Positions 15,926 through 23,295 of a stretch of 34,428 nucleotides of DNA are shown piece after piece. Both the position numbers and the translations under genes were made by a program. Every line of letters starts with the position of its first letter. Position 1 is the stretch's first letter. The stretch covers positions 1 through 34,428 of the forward strand of contig NTKV01000007.1 of assembly GCA_002457745.1 (NCBI GenBank), read 5' to 3'. This stretch comes from SAR116 cluster bacterium MED-G06 (GTDB lineage: Bacteria > Pseudomonadota > Alphaproteobacteria > Puniceispirillales > Puniceispirillaceae). Under the pieces are notes generated by a model, which was given only the letters and a program-made list of their open reading frames with translations, was not told the origin of the DNA and did not search any database.

Positions 15926-17169
15926 TCTGCGGGCAACCGCCGCGCATGGGCTCGCCGTTCCGCGCCCCGCTGTTCGGCGTTGCCGGCCTCCGCACCAAGC
16001 GCCTCGTCAAGGGCATCTGCCCGCATATTGAAAAGCCGCGGTGCCAGACTGCCGGCATCCGCAAGCCCGCGTGACCTGGCAAGCCCGCTCAGTTTCTTTT
16101 TCACATGATGAGGTTGCATCCGCCCAAGGTCATTGACATCGAGTGACATTTCCTCGACCAGCCTTCCGGCGGCGACCGCCTCGTCAAACAGGGCTGCACC
16201 GGCCTCAGTGCGGATGATAACAGCGTTGCTTCCCGGGTCTGTCTCGGCCAGTTCCCGTGTCGGCGCGCCACCGTCCCAATTGTCGGCGGCGGCGATATCC
16301 GCTGCTTCGCCGATGCCGTCAGCACAGATCTTGCAGCGGAAGGGCAGCACCCACTGGCTGTCATCCTCGCCCCAGACATCGAGATAGTGATGCTCGGTGG
16401 CGGTGCCATCCTCATGTTCAAAGCGGGTTGCGCCCGGGCACCCATGGCCACGATAGCGCACGCCGGTGATGCGGTCCGGATCATGCCCCATGCGGCTGGC
16501 GAACTGGCGAAAACCGACATCCGGCATGAAGCCGCCACAGACCGGTGTCAGCCAGTATCTGACAAGCTTGTTCACCCGCGGGTCATGATGCGCAAGGCGG
16601 CGCATGGCGTTCAGGTCACATGGCTTGGCGATCAGCGCGAAGGGCTCTCCGGCATCGAGAAGTGTCGCGATATGGGACAGCGCCGCTGTCGGGCCATAGC
16701 GTGACCCGGCGGCGGCAAGAACCTCATCCGCTGTGCGGCTGACCGTTGCCTCGCCGAAATGCGGCGGGTCGCTGGCGGCACGAACATGCGCAACCATGGG
16801 GACACGGCCGCTTTCCAGAAGATGACAGGCAAGTGCCGTCAGCACACCGCCGGTCGCCGCGCGGTGGCGGTGCTCCGGATTGCCGGCATGCGCCTGGACC
16901 ATCCGTACATGCGGCCCCCAGACAAGATCCTGAAGCGGCGCGACCTCAGCTATCTCTGGCGGCAAACCTTCAAGGTTGAAGCCGGGGCAGATGTCATAGA
17001 CCAGGTCCATCACCTGATCGTCGAGCTCCGGCCCGGCAAAGGGGCGCGGCTCGCCATCCGCATCGCGTGCGAATGTCAGCGCCTGTGGGCCGGCAACAGC
17101 GCTGCACAATCCGCAGCCAAGGCACAGCCCGTCATCGATGATCGTCTGAAGGCGGTTTTCTGGTGTCAT
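15922..17169 (-). CDS. F420 hydrogenase/dehydrogenase beta-subunit-like iron-sulfur flavoprotein
   Basis: 415 residues of the FrhB/FdhB family (PF04422 and PF04432). The N-terminus has Cys16-x2-Cys19-x2-Cys22 and Cys61-Pro, a ferredoxin-type 4Fe-4S set. The C-terminal domain has FRCKICADGIGEAADIAAAD, the family's second cysteine pair with DGxGE and ADI. ATG 17169 overlaps the upstream sulfotransferase-like stop as ATGA; the longer frame to 17334 lies within that gene. Family members reduce or oxidise F420, or, in bacteria lacking F420, use ferredoxin for other reductions (for example the BciB chlorophyllide reductase). The partner and substrate here are unknown. It is the last gene of a three-gene operon. 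Confidence 0.85.
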   Translation of the reverse strand: MTPENRLQTIIDDGLCLGCGLCSAVAGPQALTFARDADGEPRPFAGPELDDQVMDLVYDICPGFNLEGLPPEIAEVAPLQDLVWGPHVRMVQAHAGNPEHRHRAATGGVLTALACHLLESGRVPMVAHVRAASDPPHFGEATVSRTADEVLAAAGSRYGPTAALSHIATLLDAGEPFALIAKPCDLNAMRRLAHHDPRVNKLVRYWLTPVCGGFMPDVGFRQFASRMGHDPDRITGVRYRGHGCPGATRFEHEDGTATEHHYLDVWGEDDSQWVLPFRCKICADGIGEAADIAAADNWDGGAPTRELAETDPGSNAVIIRTEAGAALFDEAVAAGRLVEEMSLDVNDLGRMQPHHVKKKLSGLARSRGLADAGSLAPRLFNMRADALDEALGAEAGNAEQRGAERRAHARRLPAD

Positions 17170-17909
17170 TCGACGCGGATCCGATGCTGATGGAGATGTT
17201 CGTAATGCGGCAGCATCCGGCGATGAACGCGCCGCACGCGTTCCGGTGCACCGTCGAGATCGACATAGCGGCGCGGCTGCGCGACGAGGCCGGTTGATTG
17301 CGCCAGATTGGCATGGAACGACCCGCCATCCCACCAGCTATGGGCCGAAGGATCGCCACCGGCCTCCCAGGTCAGGGCGGATTCGATGAAAGGAATGCCG
17401 ACAGCCTTGCAGAAGGCCTCGACCATTTCGGTTGGCGCGGCCAGCAGGTCATCGCTGTCGATGACCGGTGGCGGTGTGCCATTCAGGGCGGTCAGCAGGT
17501 CGAACAGTGCCCGCTGTTCGGGAAAACCAACCTCCAGCTCATCGAAATCCGGCCATTTGTCATACATCGAGGTGATGGTTTTTGCCGGGTCCCGGATCAG
17601 GAAGGCGTGGGTGAAATGCGACAGGAACTCCGGTGTCCAGATATGGTTGATGTAATGCGGAAAATCCTTGAGGAAGACCGGCCGCTCGGCGGCGCGCGAC
17701 CTGATGTCCTGCCAGACGCTCTCGATCGAAAGCCCCGGTGTGGTTGTCCCGCCTTCGCGGTAACGTGGCCAGAGCGGGTCCTCACCCTGGTACCAGGCCT
17801 CACCGAACGGCTCGTGAAGACAGTCAAGGTCGCCACGCTGGCGCATCATCCATTCGAAGGCGGTCGAGGTCGAGCGGGGCACAGCCCAGAGGGCGATGAG
17901 CCTGTTCAT
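17166..17909 (-). CDS. Sulfotransferase-like P-loop protein
   Basis: 247 residues. The N-terminal strand-loop IALWAVPRSTSTAFEW is the 5'-phosphosulfate loop of sulfotransferases. HAFLIRDPAKTITSMY near residues 101-116, with Arg106 and Ser114, matches the 3'-phosphate-binding motif. KDFPHYI lies between them where the catalytic basic residue is usually found. This supports PAPS-dependent sulfation, although distant members of this group have uncertain activity. It overlaps both neighbours by four bases (ATGA at 17909 and at 17169), so it is firmly in the operon. The role could be to sulfate a small hydroxyl compound made or used by the other two enzymes. Confidence 0.82.
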   Translation of the reverse strand: MNRLIALWAVPRSTSTAFEWMMRQRGDLDCLHEPFGEAWYQGEDPLWPRYREGGTTTPGLSIESVWQDIRSRAAERPVFLKDFPHYINHIWTPEFLSHFTHAFLIRDPAKTITSMYDKWPDFDELEVGFPEQRALFDLLTALNGTPPPVIDSDDLLAAPTEMVEAFCKAVGIPFIESALTWEAGGDPSAHSWWDGGSFHANLAQSTGLVAQPRRYVDLDGAPERVRRVHRRMLPHYEHLHQHRIRVE

Positions 17910-18754
17910 GGCAGGATCCCCTGGCCCGGGAGTGATGACAGCAACCGGCCCTGTGACGTTGTCGGGGCAAGGCCAAGTGTCCGGAACATCGCCCAGTAGA
18001 GGGCCGTATCATGGCCAACGACCGGCTTGCCAAGCATCTCCTCAAGCCGTGTCTCCAGATGTACCGGCCGCTCGGCAAGGCCATCCGGCCCACTGCGGAA
18101 ATTGCACATGCCGTTGATCAGATAGGCGTCCGCCTGCGGTGCCTTGTCGGCCACATAGGCGAAGCTTTTCTCGGCGAGGTCACCGTCGAAACACCAGATA
18201 CAGTCATTGACCTCCTGCTGCGAGCCGAACCATCCCTGGTCGTGGAAATTGCCAGCCCAGAGGACATCGAAGCCGGCCTCGCGGAGGAAGCCGACTGTTC
18301 CCTGCCACCAGTCGGGATGATGATAGGCGGCGTTCAGCGCCACGCGCTCGACATTCAATTCGCGAAGTGCCTCGACCATGGCGTATCCCGCCATATGGAA
18401 CCGGGTCTGGTAGGTGTCCGACATGCGCTCACAGAAATCACGGATCCCGTCGACCCCGAGCCCCGAAGCATGAACCCAGTTCGATCCCACCTGGCCACAG
18501 ACATCGACGCCATTGTTCGCCATGCAATGCACAAACTCTTCAAGAAGTCCGAAATTCTGCTTCCGCTGGTCAAGCCTGTGGCGGTAGTCGGGGAGGTGAA
18601 GCATGCGGCCATGGACGCCGACAGAGCGCGGTGCCATTCGCAGGAAATCTGACGGCGCCGCATCGAAATCATGGGGCGGACAGGTAAAGCCGACCTGCTG
18701 GGCGAACAGCTTGTTCTTTGGCTCGAACCAGTGCGCTGCTTTCTCGTAACTCAT
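17906..18754 (-). CDS. Asp/Glu racemase-fold enzyme (maleate isomerase/arylmalonate decarboxylase-like)
   Basis: 282 residues of the Asp/Glu/hydantoin racemase superfamily. Two Cys sit where the catalytic pair is expected: Cys86 in GVDVCGQVGS and Cys217 in LINGMCNFRSG. The second half shows family landmarks: ALRELNVERVALNAAY, FLREAGFDVL, and LGKPVVGHDTALYWAMFRTLGL. Maleate isomerases and racemases use two Cys, arylmalonate decarboxylase one, so isomerisation or racemisation of a carboxylate is more likely; the substrate is unknown. It is the first gene of the operon. The ribosome site is weak (GAAAGAATGG region upstream of ATG 18754). Confidence 0.8.
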   Translation of the reverse strand: MSYEKAAHWFEPKNKLFAQQVGFTCPPHDFDAAPSDFLRMAPRSVGVHGRMLHLPDYRHRLDQRKQNFGLLEEFVHCMANNGVDVCGQVGSNWVHASGLGVDGIRDFCERMSDTYQTRFHMAGYAMVEALRELNVERVALNAAYHHPDWWQGTVGFLREAGFDVLWAGNFHDQGWFGSQQEVNDCIWCFDGDLAEKSFAYVADKAPQADAYLINGMCNFRSGPDGLAERPVHLETRLEEMLGKPVVGHDTALYWAMFRTLGLAPTTSQGRLLSSLPGQGILP

Positions 18755-18876
18755 CGCATATCCATTCTTTCAGCCAGATGAGGACATGCCTCGATTAGCC
18801 AGCAGGTTACAGTCCATGACAAGCGGAAAATTCACCCGCTTCAGCCGATGTTCGGCTGTTGCCTTGACCGCGGTGA

Positions 18877-18891
18877 CATGGTTGAACCATG
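18877..18891. promoter_or_regulatory. Perfect FadR/GntR-type palindrome CATGGTT-G-AACCATG
   Basis: A 15-base perfect palindrome in the divergent gap between the racemase operon and the SMP-30 gene. Its core TGGTTGAACCA fits the TNGTNNNACNA consensus bound by FadR-subfamily GntR regulators. It sits 31 bases before the GTG start used for the SMP-30 gene, where a repressor would block the promoter. No GntR gene is in the window, so the regulator must be elsewhere. The rest of the gap shows a TTGACC hexamer at 18864-18869 without a good -10. Confidence 0.55.
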
Positions 18892-18921
18892 GATCTATGC
18901 AAGTGCCGGATGGAGGATGTC

Positions 18922-19806
18922 GTGGCGGTATCTGTCGAATGTGTTGTTGCCAGCCGATCACGGCTTGGCGAGGGGGCCTGGTGGGACGAAGGTGACCAGC
19001 GTCTGTGGTGGGTCGATATTCGCGCCGGTCTGGTCCATTGCTTTGACCCGTCTGGCGGCGACAACGCCACCTATGAGGTCGGCGAGCAGATCGGCTGTCT
19101 GGCCCGACGCGAAGCCGGGGGCCTGGTCATCGCGACGCGGAGCGGGCTCTATCTGTTCGATCCGGACAGCGGCGAGAAAAGCTGCATCGCGCAGCCCGAA
19201 GCCGACCTTCCCGGCAACCGGTTCAATGATGGTGGCACTGATCCTGTTGGCCGCTTCTGGGCCGGCACCATGAAAGATGATGGTGGCCCCCGGGAAGCGC
19301 GTGGCAGATTCTACAGGCTGGATGATGATCACAGCGTCACAGCTTTCTTCGATCCGCTGTTCACCACCAACGGTCTGGCCCACTCGCCGGACGGCAAGAC
19401 CATGTATTACGCCGACACCAACCAGTCGATACAGACCATCTGGGCCTGTGACTATGATCTGGATACCGGCACGCCATCAGGGCGGCGCGTCCTGCTGGAT
19501 TGCCGCGACCTTGCCGGTCGCCCTGACGGCGCGACCATCGATATTGACGGCGGGTACTGGTTTGCCGGCGTTGGTGGCTGGCAGGTGGTGCGGGTGACAC
19601 CGGATGGCCGGGTCGACCGGATCATCGAGATGCCGGTCGAGAAGCCGAGCAAGGTGATGTTCGGTGGCGCCGCACTCGACACGCTTTATGTCACCTCGAT
19701 TTCAGAAGGCACCGGCGAGGCTGGTGACCAGCCGGAAGCCGGCAGTCTGTTTGCCATCACCGGGCTTGGCACCGCCGGGCTGCCGCAGGCGCGCTTTCGC
19801 GGCTGA
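18922..19806 (+). CDS. SMP-30/gluconolactonase-family hydrolase
   Basis: About 294 residues of the SMP-30/LRE family (PF08450), a six-bladed propeller with one divalent metal. The four family ligand segments are all visible: Glu in RLGEGAWWDE, Asn in GNRFNDGG, Asn in TTNGLAHSPD, and Asp in GRPDGATIDIDGG. It would hydrolyse a sugar lactone (gluconolactone-like) in the cytosol. Starts at ATG 18889, ATG 18910 and GTG 18922 are all in frame. GGAGGA ends 4 bases before GTG 18922, the best ribosome site, so that start is used. It is expressed alone and is probably controlled through the palindrome at 18877-18891. Confidence 0.88.
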   Translation: MAVSVECVVASRSRLGEGAWWDEGDQRLWWVDIRAGLVHCFDPSGGDNATYEVGEQIGCLARREAGGLVIATRSGLYLFDPDSGEKSCIAQPEADLPGNRFNDGGTDPVGRFWAGTMKDDGGPREARGRFYRLDDDHSVTAFFDPLFTTNGLAHSPDGKTMYYADTNQSIQTIWACDYDLDTGTPSGRRVLLDCRDLAGRPDGATIDIDGGYWFAGVGGWQVVRVTPDGRVDRIIEMPVEKPSKVMFGGAALDTLYVTSISEGTGEAGDQPEAGSLFAITGLGTAGLPQARFRG

Positions 19807-19825
19807 CCACGGCCACGGGCATATA

Positions 19826-19868
19826 GGGGACTGGCATCATTGGGACTGGCATATTTTGGGGCTGGCAT
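19826..19868. repeat. Three imperfect repeats with core CTGGCAT
   Basis: GGGGACTGGCAT, TGGGACTGGCAT and GGGGCTGGCAT follow each other at 15- to 16-base spacing, just after the SMP-30 stop. The GACTGGCAT core also occurs in the tandem repeat at 29134-29185. There is no hairpin. Possibly an intergenic repeat family of this genome. Confidence 0.55.
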
Positions 19869-19891
19869 TCGTGGCGTCCGGCCCCATTTCA

Positions 19892-19900
19892 TGCTATACA
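19892..19900 (+). promoter_or_regulatory. Extended -10 element for ppk2
   Basis: TGCTATACA reads as TGn followed by a TATACA -10 box, an extended -10 that needs no good -35; none is seen at the proper spacing. It lies about 100 bases before the ppk2 ATG. The long leader between them carries a 12-base tandem repeat. It is a reasonable promoter on sequence alone. Confidence 0.45.
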
Positions 19901-19918
19901 ATCACAAGGTCACAGGTG

Positions 19919-19942
19919 TGTATTCCGGTCTGTATTCTGGTC
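19919..19942. repeat. 12-base tandem repeat in the ppk2 leader
   Basis: TGTATTCCGGTC and TGTATTCTGGTC are adjacent, followed by a partial third copy (TGTCC). They lie between the candidate -10 and the ppk2 start, so they would be in the 5' leader of the message. The period of 12 is not helical. It could be a protein or RNA site, or only slippage. Confidence 0.55.
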
Positions 19943-19999
19943 TGTCCAGGGCGGCAGATGATGACAGCATCGCACCTGTAAACCACAGGCAGGGACGCG

Positions 20000-20917
20000 A
20001 TGACCAAAGACAGGTTTGAAAAGCTGAATGAGTGGATGAATGCCGAATTCGAGGAGACGCTCGACGATCTTCTCGAGGTGGAATTCAACGAGCCCGTCCT
20101 GTCAGAGGAGATGCGCAAGCTATACAGGCAGCATCATCCTGACGGACTGGACGGGCGTATCTATTTCCCGAACCTGCTGCGCCTTCAGTCCGAGATGATC
20201 AAGCTCCAGGACTGGGTGGTTGCCACCAACGCCAAGGTTCTGATCATCTGCGAGGGCCGTGACAGTGCCGGCAAGGGCGGGGTGATCAAGCGTATCACGC
20301 AGCGGCTTGACCCGCGGGTGGCGCGCGTCGTCGCGTTGCAGAAACCGTCCGAGCGCGAGATGTCACAATGGTATTTCCAGCGCTATGTGCCGCACCTTCC
20401 TGCCGGCGGTGAAATCGTCCTGTTCGACCGGTCCTGGTACAACCGGGCCGGCGTCGAACGCGTCATGGGGTTCGCCACCGAAGACGAGGTCGAGCAGTTT
20501 TTCAAGGATGTCACCGAATTTGAGCGGATGCTGGTGCGCTCCGGCATCATTCTGCTGAAATACTGGTTCTCGATCACCGACGAGGAACAGCAGCTGCGAT
20601 TCATGATGCGCATCCACGATCCGATGAAACAGTGGAAGCTGTCTCCGATGGATCTGGAAAGCCGTATCAGGTGGGAGCAGTACACCAAGGCCAAGGAAGA
20701 GATGTTCGAACGCACCTCGATTGCCGAGGCCCCCTGGTACATCGTCGAAGGGAATGACAAGAAGCGTGAGAGGCTGAACTGCATGGAGCACATCCTCTCG
20801 AAGATCCCCTATCATGATATCGGCCATGAAAAGGTCGAGCTTCCCGAGCGCGTCTTCAATCCCGACTATGAGCGGCGGACCCTTCCCGACGACCTTTATG
20901 TTCCAAAAATCTACTGA
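20000..20917 (+). CDS. ppk2: Polyphosphate kinase 2 (PPK2)
   Basis: 305 residues of the PPK2 family (PF03976), single-domain class. Walker A is EGRDSAGKGG (residues 85-94), Walker B lies in IVLFDRSWYNRAGVERVMG with Asp143, and the Arg-rich lid follows PSEREMSQWYFQRY. It transfers phosphate between polyphosphate and nucleoside di- or triphosphates (GTP or ATP) in the cytosol; residues alone do not fix the preferred nucleotide or direction. ATG 20000 has AGGGA 4 bases upstream. It appears to be a single gene with its own leader of about 100 bases. Its 3' end is 18 bases from the convergent XRE gene. Confidence 0.95.
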   Translation: MTKDRFEKLNEWMNAEFEETLDDLLEVEFNEPVLSEEMRKLYRQHHPDGLDGRIYFPNLLRLQSEMIKLQDWVVATNAKVLIICEGRDSAGKGGVIKRITQRLDPRVARVVALQKPSEREMSQWYFQRYVPHLPAGGEIVLFDRSWYNRAGVERVMGFATEDEVEQFFKDVTEFERMLVRSGIILLKYWFSITDEEQQLRFMMRIHDPMKQWKLSPMDLESRIRWEQYTKAKEEMFERTSIAEAPWYIVEGNDKKRERLNCMEHILSKIPYHDIGHEKVELPERVFNPDYERRTLPDDLYVPKIY

Positions 20918-20935
20918 ATGAGGGTGGCCCGGCTG

Positions 20936-21208
20936 TCAGCCCCCGGCCGTTTCCGGTGACAGGCGGCGGCCAGACTTGCCCTGTTCGACAGGCCGTCCCT
21001 CGGGTTCGGTAAAATCGACCTTCTCTACCCCGCAGGAAATCGCGAAACAGGCGAGTTCCACCGTTTTCGGAATGCTGATCTTCTCGCCGCGACGTTCACC
21101 CTTTTCATAATACTGGACCGTCCTCAGCTTCAGGCCGAGCTTTTGTGCGGCCTTTGTCTGGCTCAGGCCCTGTGCTTTCCTCCAGCGCTTGAATTCTTTG
21201 GGTTTCAT
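20936..21208 (-). CDS. XRE-family helix-turn-helix regulator
   Basis: 90 residues. KAQGLSQTKAAQKLGLKLRT followed by VQYYEKGER is a textbook Cro/C1-type helix-turn-helix in the first 40 residues. The short C-terminal part (ELACFAISCGVEKVDF) may dimerise. It is divergent from the Nudix gene, with a perfect 17-base inverted repeat 10 bases before its ATG, so it is likely autoregulated. It could be a small regulator of the neighbouring Nudix hydrolase rather than a phage repressor, since no phage genes are nearby. Confidence 0.85.
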   Translation of the reverse strand: MKPKEFKRWRKAQGLSQTKAAQKLGLKLRTVQYYEKGERRGEKISIPKTVELACFAISCGVEKVDFTEPEGRPVEQGKSGRRLSPETAGG

Positions 21209-21217
21209 GATAATCTC

Positions 21218-21234
21218 TACGCAATATGTGCGTA
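21218..21234. promoter_or_regulatory. Inverted repeat TACGCA-N5-TGCGTA, probable XRE operator
   Basis: Perfect 6+5+6 inverted repeat, 10 bases upstream of the XRE start and 39 bases upstream of the Nudix start. It is well placed to act on both divergent genes. Small XRE proteins bind such 15-18 base palindromes. The binding protein is inferred from position. Confidence 0.6.
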
Positions 21235-21273
21235 AAAATAGCGCAAGATTTGCATAAATCGCAAGGGTTTGAG

Positions 21274-21762
21274 ATGAAGGTTGGTGCCATCGCCTATCGA
21301 AAAACGCCCAGAGGGGTCGAGCTGTGCCTTGTGAGCAGTCGCCGGCACAAGGGCAAGATGACCTTCCCGAAAGGGATCGTGAAACGCGGAGAGGCGCTTA
21401 TCGCCGCGGCGAAGCGCGAGCTCTATGAGGAGGCTGGCCTTCGCGGCAAGGTCAAGCAGAAGGCGCGGCCCATCTGCTACCATCCTCGTTCACGCGATGA
21501 AGAGGCTGTGCTGTATTTCCTGGTCAAGGTGACCGGGGTTGCAAAGGCATGGCCTGAATCAAAAGAGCGAAAGCGTGTCTTTGCCACTCTGGCCAAATTC
21601 CGGAGCCTGTCGCTTGGTGATGCGCCAAAGCGCCTTTTCCGGCAACTGCAACGGTTGCCACGCTTTATTGAGCCATCCTATCCGACAGGCCGGACGTCTG
21701 CCGGCTCGAAACTCTCACGCGCGAAGCCGTCGCGAGGCTCCTCGAGCTCTCTCCTGCAGTAG
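21274..21762 (+). CDS. Nudix hydrolase
   Basis: 162 residues when started at ATG 21274, which has AAGGG 6 bases upstream; an earlier ATG at 21226 lies in the operator region. The Nudix box is complete: Gly34, Glu40, Arg48-Glu49, Glu52-Glu53 and Gly55 in GX5EX7REUXEEXGU order. TFPKG before it and the phosphate-binding KGKMTFPKG segment resemble diadenosine/diphosphoinositol polyphosphate hydrolases (DIPP/Ap4A type). It hydrolyses a nucleoside-diphosphate-linked compound with Mg2+. The C-terminal 30 residues are Ser/Arg-rich and probably disordered. Confidence 0.88.
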   Translation: MKVGAIAYRKTPRGVELCLVSSRRHKGKMTFPKGIVKRGEALIAAAKRELYEEAGLRGKVKQKARPICYHPRSRDEEAVLYFLVKVTGVAKAWPESKERKRVFATLAKFRSLSLGDAPKRLFRQLQRLPRFIEPSYPTGRTSAGSKLSRAKPSRGSSSSLLQ

Positions 21763-21811
21763 ATCGGCAACAGATTGGCAGTGGGTCGGTGACCGGGCCG
21801 TCTGCTGTCTC

Positions 21812-22516
21812 TCAAGACCGTGAGCTTTTGATGTTTGTCATCACCCGGTCAGCATCCACCATCGATGCCGCGTCGAGATCGGCTGCCAGCTGTTCCGCGG
21901 GCGCGCGGGTTTGCAAGGGCGCGCTGCCGGCATGGGCATATTCGCCCGTGTAGAGATGGCACCGCAGACTGGCAGCATGTGCCGATGACTGGCTTGCCAC
22001 AGTGTCCTCGAAGGCAACGGCCTCAGCCGGTGACAGACCGAGGCGATCAAGCGCGACATCATAGGCTTCGCCGTCCGGCTTCTCCATGGAGACATCGGAT
22101 TTGCTGGTAATCACCTCAAAATCCGCAAAATCGATATGTGCCGAGAGCGCCTTGCGGATCATCGCCAGCGTTCGCGGCGTTGTTGTGGTGACAAAGCCAA
22201 GACGAAGCCCGGATGCCTTGGCCAGATTCAGGCACTCGACAATGCCTGGACGCGGTGCCACACCATCCTCCAGCAAGGTTTCGAACTCATCCTGCTTGGT
22301 TTCGTGAATGCGCTGGATTTTCAGGTCCGACAAAGCACCGCCGGCCAGACTGCGGATCCGACGCTGTCCGCCTGCCGTTGCCAGCAGCCGACAATAGGTC
22401 GCGATGTTCCAGTGCCAGTCCAGACCATGTCGTGCAAAGGCCGTGTTATAGGCACGACGCTGCAACTCCGAGGTTTCTGCCAGCACGCCGATTGACCCGA
22501 ACAGAACTGCCTTCAT
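21812..22516 (-). CDS. CbbY-like HAD-superfamily protein with lost catalytic aspartates
   Basis: 234 residues of the HAD superfamily, beta-phosphoglucomutase/CbbY-like cap class: LAETSELQRRAYNTAFARHG and LDWHWN near the N-terminus resemble CbbY. Motifs II (GFVTTTTP), III (MEKPDGEAY, Lys) and IV (AFEDTVAS) are present. Motif I, normally a hydrophobic strand then DxDGxL, here reads LFGSIGVL: both Asp are replaced by Gly and Ile. The nucleophile that forms the phospho-aspartate is therefore gone. Either the protein is a non-catalytic relative or it uses a different mechanism. The frame is intact, so it is probably expressed. Single gene, convergent with the Nudix gene. Confidence 0.8.
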   Translation of the reverse strand: MKAVLFGSIGVLAETSELQRRAYNTAFARHGLDWHWNIATYCRLLATAGGQRRIRSLAGGALSDLKIQRIHETKQDEFETLLEDGVAPRPGIVECLNLAKASGLRLGFVTTTTPRTLAMIRKALSAHIDFADFEVITSKSDVSMEKPDGEAYDVALDRLGLSPAEAVAFEDTVASQSSAHAASLRCHLYTGEYAHAGSAPLQTRAPAEQLAADLDAASMVDADRVMTNIKSSRS

Positions 22517-22581
22517 TGTCCATCCTCATCCTTGCCGATTGACCCGCACGGATATGCGACTGCAACGATCTCTTGGCCAGC

Positions 22582-22609
22582 AAAAAAGTGACAAAACAGT
22601 TTTCCTGTT
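22582..22609 (-). terminator. Possible weak terminator after the membrane protein gene
   Basis: Downstream of the 22623-23045 gene on the minus strand, AACAG pairs with CTGTT across a 5-base loop, then six T follow 7 bases later (22587-22582). The stem is short, so this is only a weak candidate. The remaining part of the 22517-22622 gap shows nothing else. Confidence 0.35.
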
Positions 22610-22622
22610 GCCACCATAAGGC

Positions 22623-23045
22623 CTAGCCAGAGAACGCCACCGCCGCGCCACAGATGGCGAGTACCAGCCCGAGACGTCCACCTTGGACAAGCCGCTTCAT
22701 CAGCACCGGATTCGGCGGGCGCTTTGCCTTCATCGCCTGATAGACGTGAAGATTGGCAAAGGCGGAAATGCCAAGGACAAGGGCAGCGCCGAGAAGCTTT
22801 ACATGGAAGGCGCCATTGATGCCGAGGCCGCCATAGATCAGATGTGCCAAGCCGATGCCAGTGATCCACAAAAGCACTATTGAACCAAGCCCGATATAGC
22901 CGAGAAGGGCAAAGGCTTTGCCGACATGTGGCGGTGGCGCTTCGCCTGCCCGCACATAGGCCATCTGGATGATCACACCACCGACAGTCACGCCGCCGGC
23001 AAAGAGGATCGAGAAATAGTGAATAACCTTCAGGATGACTTCCAT
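22623..23045 (-). CDS. Four-helix membrane protein (CopD-like architecture)
   Basis: 140 residues. ATG 23045 is chosen because GAGGT lies 5 bases before it; the longer frame is not membrane-like upstream. Four hydrophobic helices: VIHYFSILFAGGVTVGGVII, LLGYIGLGSIVLLWITGIGL, LLGAALVLGISAFANLHVY and GRLGLVLAICGAAVAF. His residues lie at the ends of helices 1-3 (VIHYF, GAFHVK, NLHVY), reminiscent of CopD/HemJ-type haem or metal membrane proteins. That resemblance is structural only, and the function is unassigned. The gene stands alone. Confidence 0.65.
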   Translation of the reverse strand: MEVILKVIHYFSILFAGGVTVGGVIIQMAYVRAGEAPPPHVGKAFALLGYIGLGSIVLLWITGIGLAHLIYGGLGINGAFHVKLLGAALVLGISAFANLHVYQAMKAKRPPNPVLMKRLVQGGRLGLVLAICGAAVAFSG

Positions 23046-23083
23046 CTTTACCTCGCCAATCAAAAGAGCCCATTTCAAAGTGC

Positions 23084-23096
23084 CGTGGTTGCCACG
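23084..23096. promoter_or_regulatory. Palindrome CGTGG-TTG-CCACG
   Basis: Perfect 5+3+5 inverted repeat, 39 bases upstream of the membrane protein gene (23045) on the minus strand. It is placed as an operator would be, but no regulator is next to it, so the evidence is position only. Confidence 0.3.
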
Positions 23097-23295
23097 CTGT
23101 CGCGTTTGCCGACACTGCACCCACTGTATCAAGATTGAGTCGAATTAGTCTCTTAATTCCTTTACCTTCCGGCATTCTGGACTTTTCATTTTTGTGGTTG
23201 CCGTGCTGTTTTCCGTCCTGTCCATCTGCGCCTTCAAACGCGGCACCGCCCGGCGCGTCTCAGGCGTGCACTGGTGTATGCCGAGGCGCAGGCAG

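Noticed and set aside
15922-17169. Evidence for an F420-dependent pathway
   Set aside because: FrhB-family proteins occur widely without F420, and no F420 biosynthesis gene is in the window, so the cofactor cannot be claimed.
20918-20960. GGCTG-T-CAGCC palindrome between ppk2 and XRE stops as a terminator
   Set aside because: The loop is too small for an RNA hairpin and there is no T-run.
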